From: Chromatiales bacterium
GTDB lineage: Bacteria > Pseudomonadota > Gammaproteobacteria > Poriferisulfidales > Oxydemutatoraceae
Assembly (NCBI GenBank): GCA_014323925.1
Contig: JACONC010000010.1
Coordinates: forward strand, 1 to 52,989
Direction of reading: 5' to 3'
DNA: 52,989 nt
Part shown: positions 7,582-14,992 of the stretch, piece after piece
How positions within the stretch are numbered: position 1 is the first letter of the stretch
Layout of the letters: every line of letters starts with the position of its first letter
Program-made: the position numbers and the translations under genes
Notes under the pieces: generated by a model
The model's database searches: none
The model's input: the letters and a program-made list of their open reading frames with translations, nothing else
Told to the model about the DNA's origin: nothing

Positions 7582-9120
7582 ATGAGCACACTAAGACTTA
7601 TATTAGGAGATCAACTGTCCCAATCTATCTCAAGTCTTGACGGAGCCAATAGCAGTACAGACATCATCCTGATGTGTGAAGTTTGGGATGAAGTCACTTA
7701 TGTTAAACATCATAAAAAGAAAATTGCTTTTCTATTTTCGGCTATGCGTCATTTTGCAGAACATCTAACACAGCTAGGATACCAAGTGGAATATACAACA
7801 CTGGATGACCCGAATAATGCTGGTTCATTTAGAGGTGAAGTAAAGCGTGCATTAGAAAAACATGCGATTGAGCGTATCGTTATCACCCAGCCGGGTGAAT
7901 ATCGCGTGTTGACGGATATCAAGAGTTGGGAGATTGATTTCAAAATTGCAGTCGAGATTAGACCGGATTATCGGTTTTTATGCACACCCGAAGAGTTTAG
8001 CGAGTGGGCTGGGAGTCGCAAACAGCTACGGATGGAATATTTTTATCGTGAGATGCGCAAGAAATACTCCATTCTAATGGACGGCGATGAACCCATAGGT
8101 GGACAATGGAATTATGACGCAGAGAACAGAAAAACGCCCCCAGCAAAATTGAATGTGCCAGAGCCTTACATAAATGATACGGATGATATTACCCGTGATG
8201 TGATAGATCTGGTCGCAAAGCGTTGCGCCGACCACTTCGGGAGCTTAGCGCCATTCTCTTTGGCAGTGACACGAGAGCAGGCATTGCATGCGCTACAGCT
8301 GTTTATTGAACAACGGCTTAGCCATTTCGGCGATTATCAGGATGCGATGGTTGAGGGTGAACCGTGGATGTATCACTCGCACATTAGCTGCTACCTCAAC
8401 TGCGGCTTACTGTTGCCACTTGAATGTGTAAAAGCTGCCGAACAGGCATATCATCGCAACCAAGCACCGCTCAATAGTGTCGAGGGATTCATTCGCCAAA
8501 TCATCGGCTGGCGCGAATATATACGCGGTGTTTATTGGCTTAAAATGCCGCAATATGCAGAACAAAACTTCTTCGGTGCAACGCGCAATCTGCCTGATTT
8601 TTACTGGACAGCGAACACCAAGATGAACTGCTTACGACAGTGTGTGTCGGAAACTAAAGAAAACGCTTATGCCCACCATATCCAGCGGCTGATGGTGCTG
8701 GGTAATTTCGCGCTTTTAGCAGGCATCAGTCCACAGCAGGTCAATGAGTGGTTTTTGATTGTTTATGCCGACGCTTATCAGTGGGTTGAATTACCCAATG
8801 TGTCGGGAATGATATTATTCGCCGATGGCGGTTATTTAGCTAGCAAACCTTATGCAGCCGGCGGCAGTTATATCAACAAGATGTCAAATTATTGTAAACA
8901 CTGTCGCTATAAGGTCACCCAGAAAAACGGTGCCGATGCTTGCCCGTTTAATTATCTCTATTGGAATTTCATGGCACATAACAGAGATAAACTGCAATCC
9001 AATCATCGTATGGCTATGATGTATAAAACTTACGATCGCATGAGCGAGGAAAAACAAAAATCCATTTGTGATGACAGCACTCAATTTTTCAGCTATATCG
9101 ACAATGGCATACCTGTATAA
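7582..9120 (+). CDS. Iron-sulfur bacterial cryptochrome / (6-4) photolyase-like protein (DPRP family)
   Basis: Member of the FeS-BCP (DPRP, COG3046) branch of the photolyase superfamily, 512 aa, the usual length. It starts LRLILGDQLSQSISSL, as the family does. Four cysteines at residues 350 (TKMNCL), 438, 441 (YCKHC) and 454 (ACPFNYLYW) have the spacing of the [4Fe-4S] ligands known from Agrobacterium PhrB, a (6-4) photolyase. FAD-domain motifs include GFIRQIIGWREYIRGVYW and NAYAHHIQRLMVLGNFALLA. It could repair (6-4) photoproducts or act as a light sensor; sequence alone cannot decide. Follows phrB after 5 bases. Confidence 0.92.
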   Translation: MSTLRLILGDQLSQSISSLDGANSSTDIILMCEVWDEVTYVKHHKKKIAFLFSAMRHFAEHLTQLGYQVEYTTLDDPNNAGSFRGEVKRALEKHAIERIVITQPGEYRVLTDIKSWEIDFKIAVEIRPDYRFLCTPEEFSEWAGSRKQLRMEYFYREMRKKYSILMDGDEPIGGQWNYDAENRKTPPAKLNVPEPYINDTDDITRDVIDLVAKRCADHFGSLAPFSLAVTREQALHALQLFIEQRLSHFGDYQDAMVEGEPWMYHSHISCYLNCGLLLPLECVKAAEQAYHRNQAPLNSVEGFIRQIIGWREYIRGVYWLKMPQYAEQNFFGATRNLPDFYWTANTKMNCLRQCVSETKENAYAHHIQRLMVLGNFALLAGISPQQVNEWFLIVYADAYQWVELPNVSGMILFADGGYLASKPYAAGGSYINKMSNYCKHCRYKVTQKNGADACPFNYLYWNFMAHNRDKLQSNHRMAMMYKTYDRMSEEKQKSICDDSTQFFSYIDNGIPV

Positions 9121-9343
9121 TCGCTATATGTTTGCATCATTGATACAGCGTTCACCTTGCCTCGCTTAGTGAGACATCCGGAAACCAGCATGGATAAAAA
9201 AATGGATGTAAAAAAGCATAGGCATTAGAAAATATGCCCAGTTTTCTACGCCCATTCGGTTGGGGTAAAAAGTGAGAAAAAGTATCGGATAAGGTAAACT
9301 ATTGTTGCCAACGACGCGGAAACCACCAAGCAAGAGAGACGAC

Positions 9344-9721
9344 ATGATAACAGTGTTCTACGACGGGAAATGTAGTGTATGCGCAAAGGAGATCGCCTAT
9401 TACCGCAAAATTGCCGCAGATGGAATTTTTGATTGGCAAGACATCACACAATGCGCCGATGATTTGAAAGAGGAAGGTGTTAGCCTTGCCGAAGGGCTGA
9501 AACTGCTACACGCTAGGGATGCCGATGGCACGCTGTGCGTGGGGGTGGATGCCTTTATCTTGATTTGGCGACAACTAAAAAGGTGGCGGTTGCTAGCTAC
9601 CTTTGTATCTCTCCCTGTTATCTATAAACTTGCCGATATTGCATACAAAGCATTTGCCGAGCGGCGCTTTAAGAGACTCACGCACTGCCAACTGGCAGCT
9701 AAAAATGACCACCAGCTATGA
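9344..9721 (+). CDS. Thiol-disulfide oxidoreductase DCC family (DUF393) protein
   Basis: Small protein (125 aa) with the DCC-type thioredoxin-like start: VFYDGKCSVCAKEIAYYRK, containing the redox CxxC pair at residues ~10 and 13. GVDAFILIWRQL and the Arg/Lys-rich C-terminus are also family-typical. Physiological partner unknown; many family members lie in photolyase neighbourhoods. An upstream in-frame TTG at 9302 would add 14 residues, but the ATG at 9344 has GAGAGACGAC before it and places the family motif at the N-terminus. The last four bases overlap the next gene. Confidence 0.82.
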   Translation: MITVFYDGKCSVCAKEIAYYRKIAADGIFDWQDITQCADDLKEEGVSLAEGLKLLHARDADGTLCVGVDAFILIWRQLKRWRLLATFVSLPVIYKLADIAYKAFAERRFKRLTHCQLAAKNDHQL

Positions 9722-10101
9722 TACTAATCGTGGGGGCAGTATTCGGTTTTATCTCCGTTGCCTTCGGAGCGTTTGCCGAACATCAGCTTCGTGAGAGTGT
9801 AAGCGAAGAGAGCTTCCGTTTTTTGATGACAGCAATACGCTATAATCAGGTATACGCAGTGTTGATTAGTGCGATTGGTATAGCATTGCTAAGCAGTGAT
9901 AGGCTTGACCACATGCCGCTGCTTAAATCGAGTGGTCTAATATTTATTATTGGTACAGCCTTGTTTAGCTTTAGTATTTACTTGTCGGTGTCTCTAAAAA
10001 TCCCCGACTTGGTGTACATAACCCCAATCGGAGGTGTGACTATCATGGCCGCATGGCTGCTGCTCATCGCAGCAGGATGGTTAGAATGGAAGCGGCAATG
10101 A
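9718..10101 (+). CDS. DUF423 membrane protein
   Basis: Inner-membrane protein of the DUF423 (YgdD-like) family, 127 aa, function unknown. Four hydrophobic segments are visible. The family-characteristic start GAVFGFISVAFGAFAEHQL leads the protein, and AIRYNQVYAVLISAIGIAL and ITPIGGVTIMAAWLLL follow. The start overlaps the stop of the DCC gene (ATGA), so translation is likely coupled. Confidence 0.88.
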   Translation: MILIVGAVFGFISVAFGAFAEHQLRESVSEESFRFLMTAIRYNQVYAVLISAIGIALLSSDRLDHMPLLKSSGLIFIIGTALFSFSIYLSVSLKIPDLVYITPIGGVTIMAAWLLLIAAGWLEWKRQ

Positions 10102-10108
10102 GATATGT

Positions 10109-10122
10109 ATGATTATCATTAT
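10109..10122. promoter_or_regulatory. Possible Fur-like operator before the DUF2237 gene
   Basis: ATGATTATCATTAT contains the palindrome ATGAT-T-ATCAT and matches 13 of 16 central positions of the Fur consensus as I remember it. It lies 24-37 bases upstream of the DUF2237 start, in the only noticeable gap of this gene string. A chance AT-rich match is quite possible. Confidence 0.3.
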
Positions 10123-10145
10123 GAATCGTTTGCGGAGGAATAGTT

Positions 10146-10517
10146 ATGGCAGAGCAGAAAGCTAGAAATATTTTAGGCACTGACCTGCAATCTTGTTGCA
10201 CTGAACCAATGACCGGATTCCTTAGAGATGGGTATTGCAAAACCAGTAACATAGATAGAGGAACGCATGTGGTCTGTGCTGTCATGACCGATGAGTTTCT
10301 CGAATTTACTAAATCTAGAGGCAACGATCTAAGCACACCGCGTCCGCAGTACGAATTTCCGGGATTAAAAGCCGGTGATCGTTGGTGTCTATGTGCGTTG
10401 CGTTGGAAAGAGGCCTATGATGCCGGTGTAGCCCCACCTCTGAAGCCCGAAGCAACCCATGAGAAAGCACTTGAGCTTATCGCCAAGCAGGCATTAAAAG
10501 AGTATTATATTCAATAG
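10146..10517 (+). CDS. DUF2237 family protein
   Basis: Conserved cytoplasmic protein (123 aa) of unknown function. Almost the whole DUF2237 signature is visible: NILGTDLQSCCTEPMTGFLR-DGYC, DRGTHVVCAVMTDEFLEF, KSRGNDLSTPRPQYEFPGLK and GDRWCLCALRWKEA. The conserved Cys residues suggest metal or redox chemistry (inference). A strong ribosome-binding site, GGAGGAA, sits 6 bases before the ATG. It may begin a separate transcript, given the gap and the possible operator upstream. Confidence 0.92.
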   Translation: MAEQKARNILGTDLQSCCTEPMTGFLRDGYCKTSNIDRGTHVVCAVMTDEFLEFTKSRGNDLSTPRPQYEFPGLKAGDRWCLCALRWKEAYDAGVAPPLKPEATHEKALELIAKQALKEYYIQ

Positions 10518-10531
10518 CGATAGATAAGCAG

Positions 10532-10855
10532 ATGCAGCGCAAACTAGACACTATTCATCACACCGCTATTCAGGTTCAGGACATAGCAAAAGCGGTATCT
10601 TTCTATACCAAACATTTTGCCTGCGAGATTGAATACCAGGATGAAAGTTGGGCTATGCTAAAGTTTGCCAATGCGTCGCTGGCACTGATTCTACCGAAGC
10701 AGCATCCCTACCACTTTGCGATCGTTGCCGACGATCTAAGCTCTTACGGTCAAGCTGTGCTACATCGCGATGGCACGCGCTCTGTTTATATTCAAGATGA
10801 AGACGGAAATTATACGGAAATAATTAAACTAGCGGATGATGAAACAACACAATGA
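10532..10855 (+). CDS. VOC (glyoxalase/bleomycin-resistance fold) protein
   Basis: Single vicinal-oxygen-chelate module of 107 aa. The first metal-type His is in IHHTAIQVQDIAKAVSFYTK, the second in YHFAIVADD, and a late Glu in EDGNYTEIIKL. This is the usual H-H-E pattern of metal-dependent VOC enzymes. Substrate unknown; these small proteins normally dimerise to form the active site. The stop overlaps the next start (ATGA). Confidence 0.82.
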   Translation: MQRKLDTIHHTAIQVQDIAKAVSFYTKHFACEIEYQDESWAMLKFANASLALILPKQHPYHFAIVADDLSSYGQAVLHRDGTRSVYIQDEDGNYTEIIKLADDETTQ

Positions 10856-11484
10856 AGAGGAAATCGATTATGATTGCTGCGGTTATCGGAATTATTGTTA
10901 TCAGTGGGGCATTAGTGGGACCAGTCGTGAGTAATGTTGAAAAACCAAACTATGAAGTGGTTGCTAGCGAACAGGATATAGAGATTAGGCGTTATCAACC
11001 GATGATTATTGCAGAGGTGGAGGTTGAAGGTCAACGCAGAGCAGCTATTAGCGATGGTTTTCGCCTACTTGCCGACTATATCTTCGGCAACAACACAGTG
11101 CAGCAAGATATTGCTATGACGGCACCAGTGCAACAACAAACAAACCAGAAAATTGCCATGACGGCACCCGTTGAGCAACAGTCAATCGGCAAATCATGGC
11201 GGGTGAGTTTTATCATGCCCTCGGCATACAGCATGGATTCATTACCGAAACCGAATGATGCACGCGTGCGTTTGACAGAAATTCCAGCTAAGAAATTCGT
11301 CGTCATTAAATTTTCAGGCATGGGTTCAGATGGAAATATAGCCAAACATGAAAAGCAGCTGATGGACTATATAGAAGCCAACCAAATCAAGACTATCGGC
11401 GCACCCAAGTATGCCTTCTACAACCCGCCGTGGACTTTGCCTTTCATGCGCCGTAATGAAGTAATGGTTGAAATTAATGAGTAG
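10852..11484 (+). CDS. SOUL haem-binding family protein, membrane-anchored or exported
   Basis: SOUL/HBP family protein (210 aa). An N-terminal hydrophobic stretch (residues ~7-27, IAAVIGIIVISGALVGPVV) works as a signal anchor or signal peptide. YEVVASEQDIEIRRYQPMII is the family opening. A duplicated IAMTAPV element (residues ~85-108), FIMPSAYSMDSLPKPND and a C-terminal FMRRNEVMVEI complete the match. Bacterial SOUL proteins are often found near photolyases; a role in tetrapyrrole handling under light stress is inferred. It ends the light-associated string. Confidence 0.9.
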   Translation: MKRKSIMIAAVIGIIVISGALVGPVVSNVEKPNYEVVASEQDIEIRRYQPMIIAEVEVEGQRRAAISDGFRLLADYIFGNNTVQQDIAMTAPVQQQTNQKIAMTAPVEQQSIGKSWRVSFIMPSAYSMDSLPKPNDARVRLTEIPAKKFVVIKFSGMGSDGNIAKHEKQLMDYIEANQIKTIGAPKYAFYNPPWTLPFMRRNEVMVEINE

Positions 11485-11544
11485 CTCTTAGTGGCGCTCA
11501 GCTGGTCAAACCTTTCTGATATTCCTCCAACTAATGGATATATA

Positions 11545-11706
11545 ATGTTTGGTCTCTTTCAAAGCCGCGCAAAGAAGCCATTAAAAAAACCGGAGCTTGT
11601 CTCAGACTTAAACAATCCAATTGAAATAAATTTCACCTACACACATAAATTGCAGGGCGAGAAAAATTATACAGTCTCTTGTTTTGTCATGTTATTGCAT
11701 AACTAA
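11545..11706 (+). CDS. Small hypothetical protein (53 aa)
   Basis: The ATG at 11545 gives MFGLFQSRAKKPLKKPELV and a mixed C-terminal half (INFTYTHKLQGEKNYT). An in-frame earlier start at 11491 would give 71 aa. It ends 2 bases before the DNA methyltransferase start, so it may be co-transcribed with it. No family recognised. Confidence 0.4.
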   Translation: MFGLFQSRAKKPLKKPELVSDLNNPIEINFTYTHKLQGEKNYTVSCFVMLLHN

Positions 11707-11708
11707 AA

Positions 11709-12779
11709 ATGAACTACATAGGCAGTAAGTTATCGTTATTGCAATTTTTAGAAGACTCTATAAAGGAAGTGGTTGGTAAAAAATGCAATACTTTTTGCGA
11801 TCTGTTTGCCGGCAGTGGCGTCGTAGGAAGCCACTTTAAGCGCAATGGATACCGGGTTATCGCAAACGATATTCAGTACTACAGCTATGTCTTAAACAGA
11901 CATTATATTGGCACGCATAAGCCGCTAGAATTTGCCTCATTGGTTGAACAGCTCACCGAACTAAAGCACACTGCAACTGCGCAAAGAAAAGACTTTGTTT
12001 GTGATTATCTTTCCAACTTAGCCGGTGTAGAAGGTTTTATTTATGAAAATTATTGTTTAGGTGGAAGCAAGGCTAAAAAGCATCCGCGGCTATACTTCTC
12101 CGATGAAAACGGAATGCGTTGCGACGCCATCCGACAAAAAATTGAATACTGGAAAACACAGCATTTCATTTCCGACGATGAGTATTACTTTTTGATTGCT
12201 TCTTTGATTGAGTCTATTGATAGATATGCAAACACCGCTTCGGTGTATGGTGCTTTTCTAAAAAAGCTGAAAAAGACCGCACAACAGAGGTTAGTTTTAA
12301 GACCAGCAGAACCGATTATAAACGACCAAGTACATAAAGTTTTTAACGAGGACATCAACGAAGTGGTGGCGAAAGTGCAAGGTGATATTCTATATCTAGA
12401 TCCACCTTACAACCATCGTCAGTATGCAACGAATTACCATCTTTTAGAGACTATCGCCAAATATGATGACCCAAAAATTCACGGCAAAACCGGATTGCGC
12501 AATTACGACAAACAAAAATCTCTTTATTGCTCACGAGATAGGAGCAAAAGTGCTTTTAAGGATTTAATACTGAAAGCAAAAGCACAATACATCTTTTTAA
12601 GCTATAACAACGAAGGATTAATGACGCTAGACGATATCAAGGAAATAATGTCTTTGCGCGGCGAATACGGTTACTTTAAGAAAGCGTACAATCGCTTCAA
12701 AGCCGATAAACCAGAGAATAGAAATTACTCAGCAAATAAAACAGTGGAATATTTACATTATGTGATTTGTCGCGACTAA
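11709..12779 (+). CDS. Adenine-specific DNA methyltransferase, D12 class (356 aa)
   Basis: S-adenosylmethionine-dependent N6-adenine DNA methyltransferase. The AdoMet-binding motif is FCDLFAGSGVVGSHF (residues ~29-43), preceded by the class-typical start MNYIGSKLSLLQFLEDSI. The catalytic motif is ILYLDPPYNHRQYATNYHLL (DPPY, ~residues 230-249). The middle region (~100-210) would be the target-recognition part. No restriction endonuclease gene lies beside it; downstream genes are zinc uptake. It is therefore an orphan modification enzyme or the survivor of a restriction-modification pair. Target sequence cannot be read from the protein. Confidence 0.88.
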   Translation: MNYIGSKLSLLQFLEDSIKEVVGKKCNTFCDLFAGSGVVGSHFKRNGYRVIANDIQYYSYVLNRHYIGTHKPLEFASLVEQLTELKHTATAQRKDFVCDYLSNLAGVEGFIYENYCLGGSKAKKHPRLYFSDENGMRCDAIRQKIEYWKTQHFISDDEYYFLIASLIESIDRYANTASVYGAFLKKLKKTAQQRLVLRPAEPIINDQVHKVFNEDINEVVAKVQGDILYLDPPYNHRQYATNYHLLETIAKYDDPKIHGKTGLRNYDKQKSLYCSRDRSKSAFKDLILKAKAQYIFLSYNNEGLMTLDDIKEIMSLRGEYGYFKKAYNRFKADKPENRNYSANKTVEYLHYVICRD

Positions 12780-12866
12780 ACCGAAGCTCAACCCCTAAGA
12801 TAATCCCTATTGCTTTGTAAAATCCTCATCCACGAAAACCCTCTAAACTCAAGGGATATCCATTCG

Positions 12867-13670
12867 TTATGCAGACGATTTTCTTAGCAGATAACCCGAT
12901 AGCGGAAATAGCACGACAAACAGTATTGCCGCAGCTGCCACTATAGAGGGACTAGAGGGCGTATCAAACACAACGGAGCCGTAGATTCCACCGACCACCG
13001 CAATGATGCCCAACAAAGCTGCGGTTGCAGCCATCGCTTCCGGCGAGTGCACCAGCTGCCTGGCAGTTGCTGCTGGAATAATCAGCATAGAGGTAATTAA
13101 TAGGATACCGACGATGCGTATTGAGACCGCAACCACTATGGTCATCAATAACATTAATAATAGATTCATAAAAAACACTCGCACATTCTCGGCAATCGCT
13201 AGATCTTCGTCGATAGTCATCAACACGAGTGACGACCAATTCAATAACAACAAAACCAGAACAACTGCACCGCCGCCGTATATCCACCAGAGTTCTTCCA
13301 CTGTCACGGTAAGGATATCTCCGAACAAATAGGCATGTAAGTCAACGCGTTGTTCAAGTAAGGCTATGGCGATTATCCCTACTGAGAGTGCCGCGTGCGA
13401 AAGGATGCCGAGCAATGTGTCGGTTGCCAACACCTTTTTTTGTTGCAACGACAGCAACAGCAAAGCAAATGTAAAACAAACCACGATGGTGGTTAGATTG
13501 GTAGCAATACCGACGGTCAATCCTAGGGCGATGCCCAACAAAGCACTATGCGCTAAAGAGTCGCCGAAATACGCCATCCGTCGCCAAACTACGAAGCAGC
13601 CTATAATGCCGGCAACGATAGCGATGCCGATACCAGCAGCTAAGGCGCGCACTATAAACGGTTCAGACAT
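12867..13670 (-). CDS. znuB: Zinc ABC transporter permease
   Basis: ABC-3 family membrane permease (267 aa) with about eight hydrophobic segments. GCFVVWRRMAYFGDSLAHSA near the N-terminus is the conserved cytoplasmic motif, and RIVGILLITSMLIIPAATAR is the permease signature near the C-terminus. Third gene of a zur-znuC-znuB minus-strand operon, eight bases after znuC, whose product would power it. Forms the inner-membrane channel for Zn2+ delivered by ZnuA. Confidence 0.95.
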   Translation of the reverse strand: MSEPFIVRALAAGIGIAIVAGIIGCFVVWRRMAYFGDSLAHSALLGIALGLTVGIATNLTTIVVCFTFALLLLSLQQKKVLATDTLLGILSHAALSVGIIAIALLEQRVDLHAYLFGDILTVTVEELWWIYGGGAVVLVLLLLNWSSLVLMTIDEDLAIAENVRVFFMNLLLMLLMTIVVAVSIRIVGILLITSMLIIPAATARQLVHSPEAMAATAALLGIIAVVGGIYGSVVFDTPSSPSIVAAAAILFVVLFPLSGYLLRKSSA

Positions 13671-13678
13671 GAATCCCG

Positions 13679-14392
13679 TTATGCATGGGTATGTTGATGG
13701 CTATGTTGATATACCGCAACCATTTTCGCCATATCGTTGCCAAATAAGGAGATAAACTCTGGGTCTTTAGTCACCGCTTGTGGTTCTCCTGAGCAGCAGA
13801 TATGATGAAAAAGACACACAACCTGCTTTGTTGACGCCATCACCAAATGCAAATCGTGCGACACCATCAGAATACTCAACGAACGAGTTGCATAAATTGT
13901 TTCCAAAAGTTTATAAAAAGCCAGTTGACCAGAAATGTCCATGTTTTGTGCTGGCTCATCCAATATCAATAAATCGGGGTCGTTAAGCAAACTACGAGCT
14001 AGTAAAACACGCTGTAATTCACCACCGGATAACACCGACAAAGACCTTCGGATGAGTCGTTTGGTGCCGGTCTCCTCTAATATATTTTTGAGTTCTAAAG
14101 CATCTACCTTCTTTCGCAAACGCAAAAAGCGCTCAACGGTGATAGGCATACTGCGGTGAAAACCAAGGTGCTGTGGCATATAGCCGATACGCAAATTTTT
14201 ACGCCGTATTACACTACCAGTATTGGGTTGATAAAATCCCAAAAGACACTTGAGCAACATAGATTTACCAGCACCGTTAGGTCCTATCACGGTAATGAAG
14301 TCGTGCTCGCCTATGCGAATAGATATATCTTTGAGTATCTGTTCCTTTAGGCGGACAACGCTAATATCTTTGGCTTCTATTAGCGAGGGCAT
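13679..14392 (-). CDS. znuC: Zinc ABC transporter ATP-binding protein
   Basis: ATPase of the ZnuABC importer (237 aa). Walker A is GPNGAGKS (37-44), the Q-loop is GYMPQHLG, the ABC signature is LSGGELQR (121-128), Walker B is LLILDEP (141-147), and the switch His is in MVSHDLHLV. The start at 14392 (MPSLIEAKDISVV) is chosen because it lies directly after the zur stop; a longer frame from 14485 would overlap zur. The C-terminus ends in a His cluster (YQHSHQHTHA), a possible metal-sensing tail. Confidence 0.95.
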   Translation of the reverse strand: MPSLIEAKDISVVRLKEQILKDISIRIGEHDFITVIGPNGAGKSMLLKCLLGFYQPNTGSVIRRKNLRIGYMPQHLGFHRSMPITVERFLRLRKKVDALELKNILEETGTKRLIRRSLSVLSGGELQRVLLARSLLNDPDLLILDEPAQNMDISGQLAFYKLLETIYATRSLSILMVSHDLHLVMASTKQVVCLFHHICCSGEPQAVTKDPEFISLFGNDMAKMVAVYQHSHQHTHA

Positions 14393-14393
14393 G

Positions 14394-14858
14394 TTACTTA
14401 CGCATTGCACAGGTAGTGCATATGCCTTTAATTTCCAGTGTCGTGTTTTGCGGATTAAATTTATTTTTATTTGCAGCCCTCGCAATCGTACCTCTTAGTG
14501 CTTTATCGCAACACTCATTGACTTTCAGGCATTTGCTACAAATTAAGAAAAAACATTCATGTTGTTCACGCGGATGAGAGCATCCCACATAAGCATGCAA
14601 ACTACTCAACTTATGAATGATGCCATTTTCAATTAGAAAATCGAGCGTGCGATAAACCGTCGGTGGTTCAGCGGAATAGTCACTGTCACCTAACTGAGCT
14701 AAAATGTCGTATGCTTTGATGGGCTTATGGCTTGTCCATATTATTTCTAACACCCTACGCCTTAAATCGGTAAAACGCAATCCGCGGTCTCGGCAAATTG
14801 ATTGCGCCTCAGCTATGGCACGGTTGATGCAATTTTTGTGGGCACGGCATTCATTCAT
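14394..14858 (-). CDS. zur: Zinc uptake regulator Zur (Fur family)
   Basis: Fur-family repressor (154 aa) that binds DNA when loaded with Zn2+. The winged helix appears as RGLRFTDLRRRVLEII and PPTVYRTLDFLIENGIIHKL. The metal-binding part contains HPREQHECFFLICSKC and a late CTTC, giving the two CxxC pairs of a structural zinc site. Assigned to Zur rather than Fur because it begins an operon with znuC and znuB and faces znuA across a Zur-type palindrome. The operator lies 26 bases before its own start, so autoregulation is likely. Confidence 0.93.
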   Translation of the reverse strand: MNECRAHKNCINRAIAEAQSICRDRGLRFTDLRRRVLEIIWTSHKPIKAYDILAQLGDSDYSAEPPTVYRTLDFLIENGIIHKLSSLHAYVGCSHPREQHECFFLICSKCLKVNECCDKALRGTIARAANKNKFNPQNTTLEIKGICTTCAMRK

Positions 14859-14883
14859 TCCTGGCTTCCATTACTGGTTAATA

Positions 14884-14900
14884 ATGTTATACTATAACAT
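14884..14900. promoter_or_regulatory. Zur operator (perfect 17-bp palindrome)
   Basis: ATGTTATA-C-TATAACAT is a perfect inverted repeat matching the core of the Zur box known from Enterobacteria. It sits in the 134-base gap between the divergent zur-znuCB and znuA transcripts, where one bound Zur dimer could repress both directions. Flanking bases (positions 14883 and 14901) no longer pair. Confidence 0.9.
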
Positions 14901-14992
14901 ATTTATTCCTGTCGGTGTGTATAGTGAAACATTATCGTGAAACTATAGCTGCGTGAATAGACATACTATACTTTTAATCAATCGGAGGTGTC

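Noticed and set aside
12964-13755. Frames opposite and alongside znuB/znuC
   Set aside because: Shadow frames of two well-supported transporter genes.
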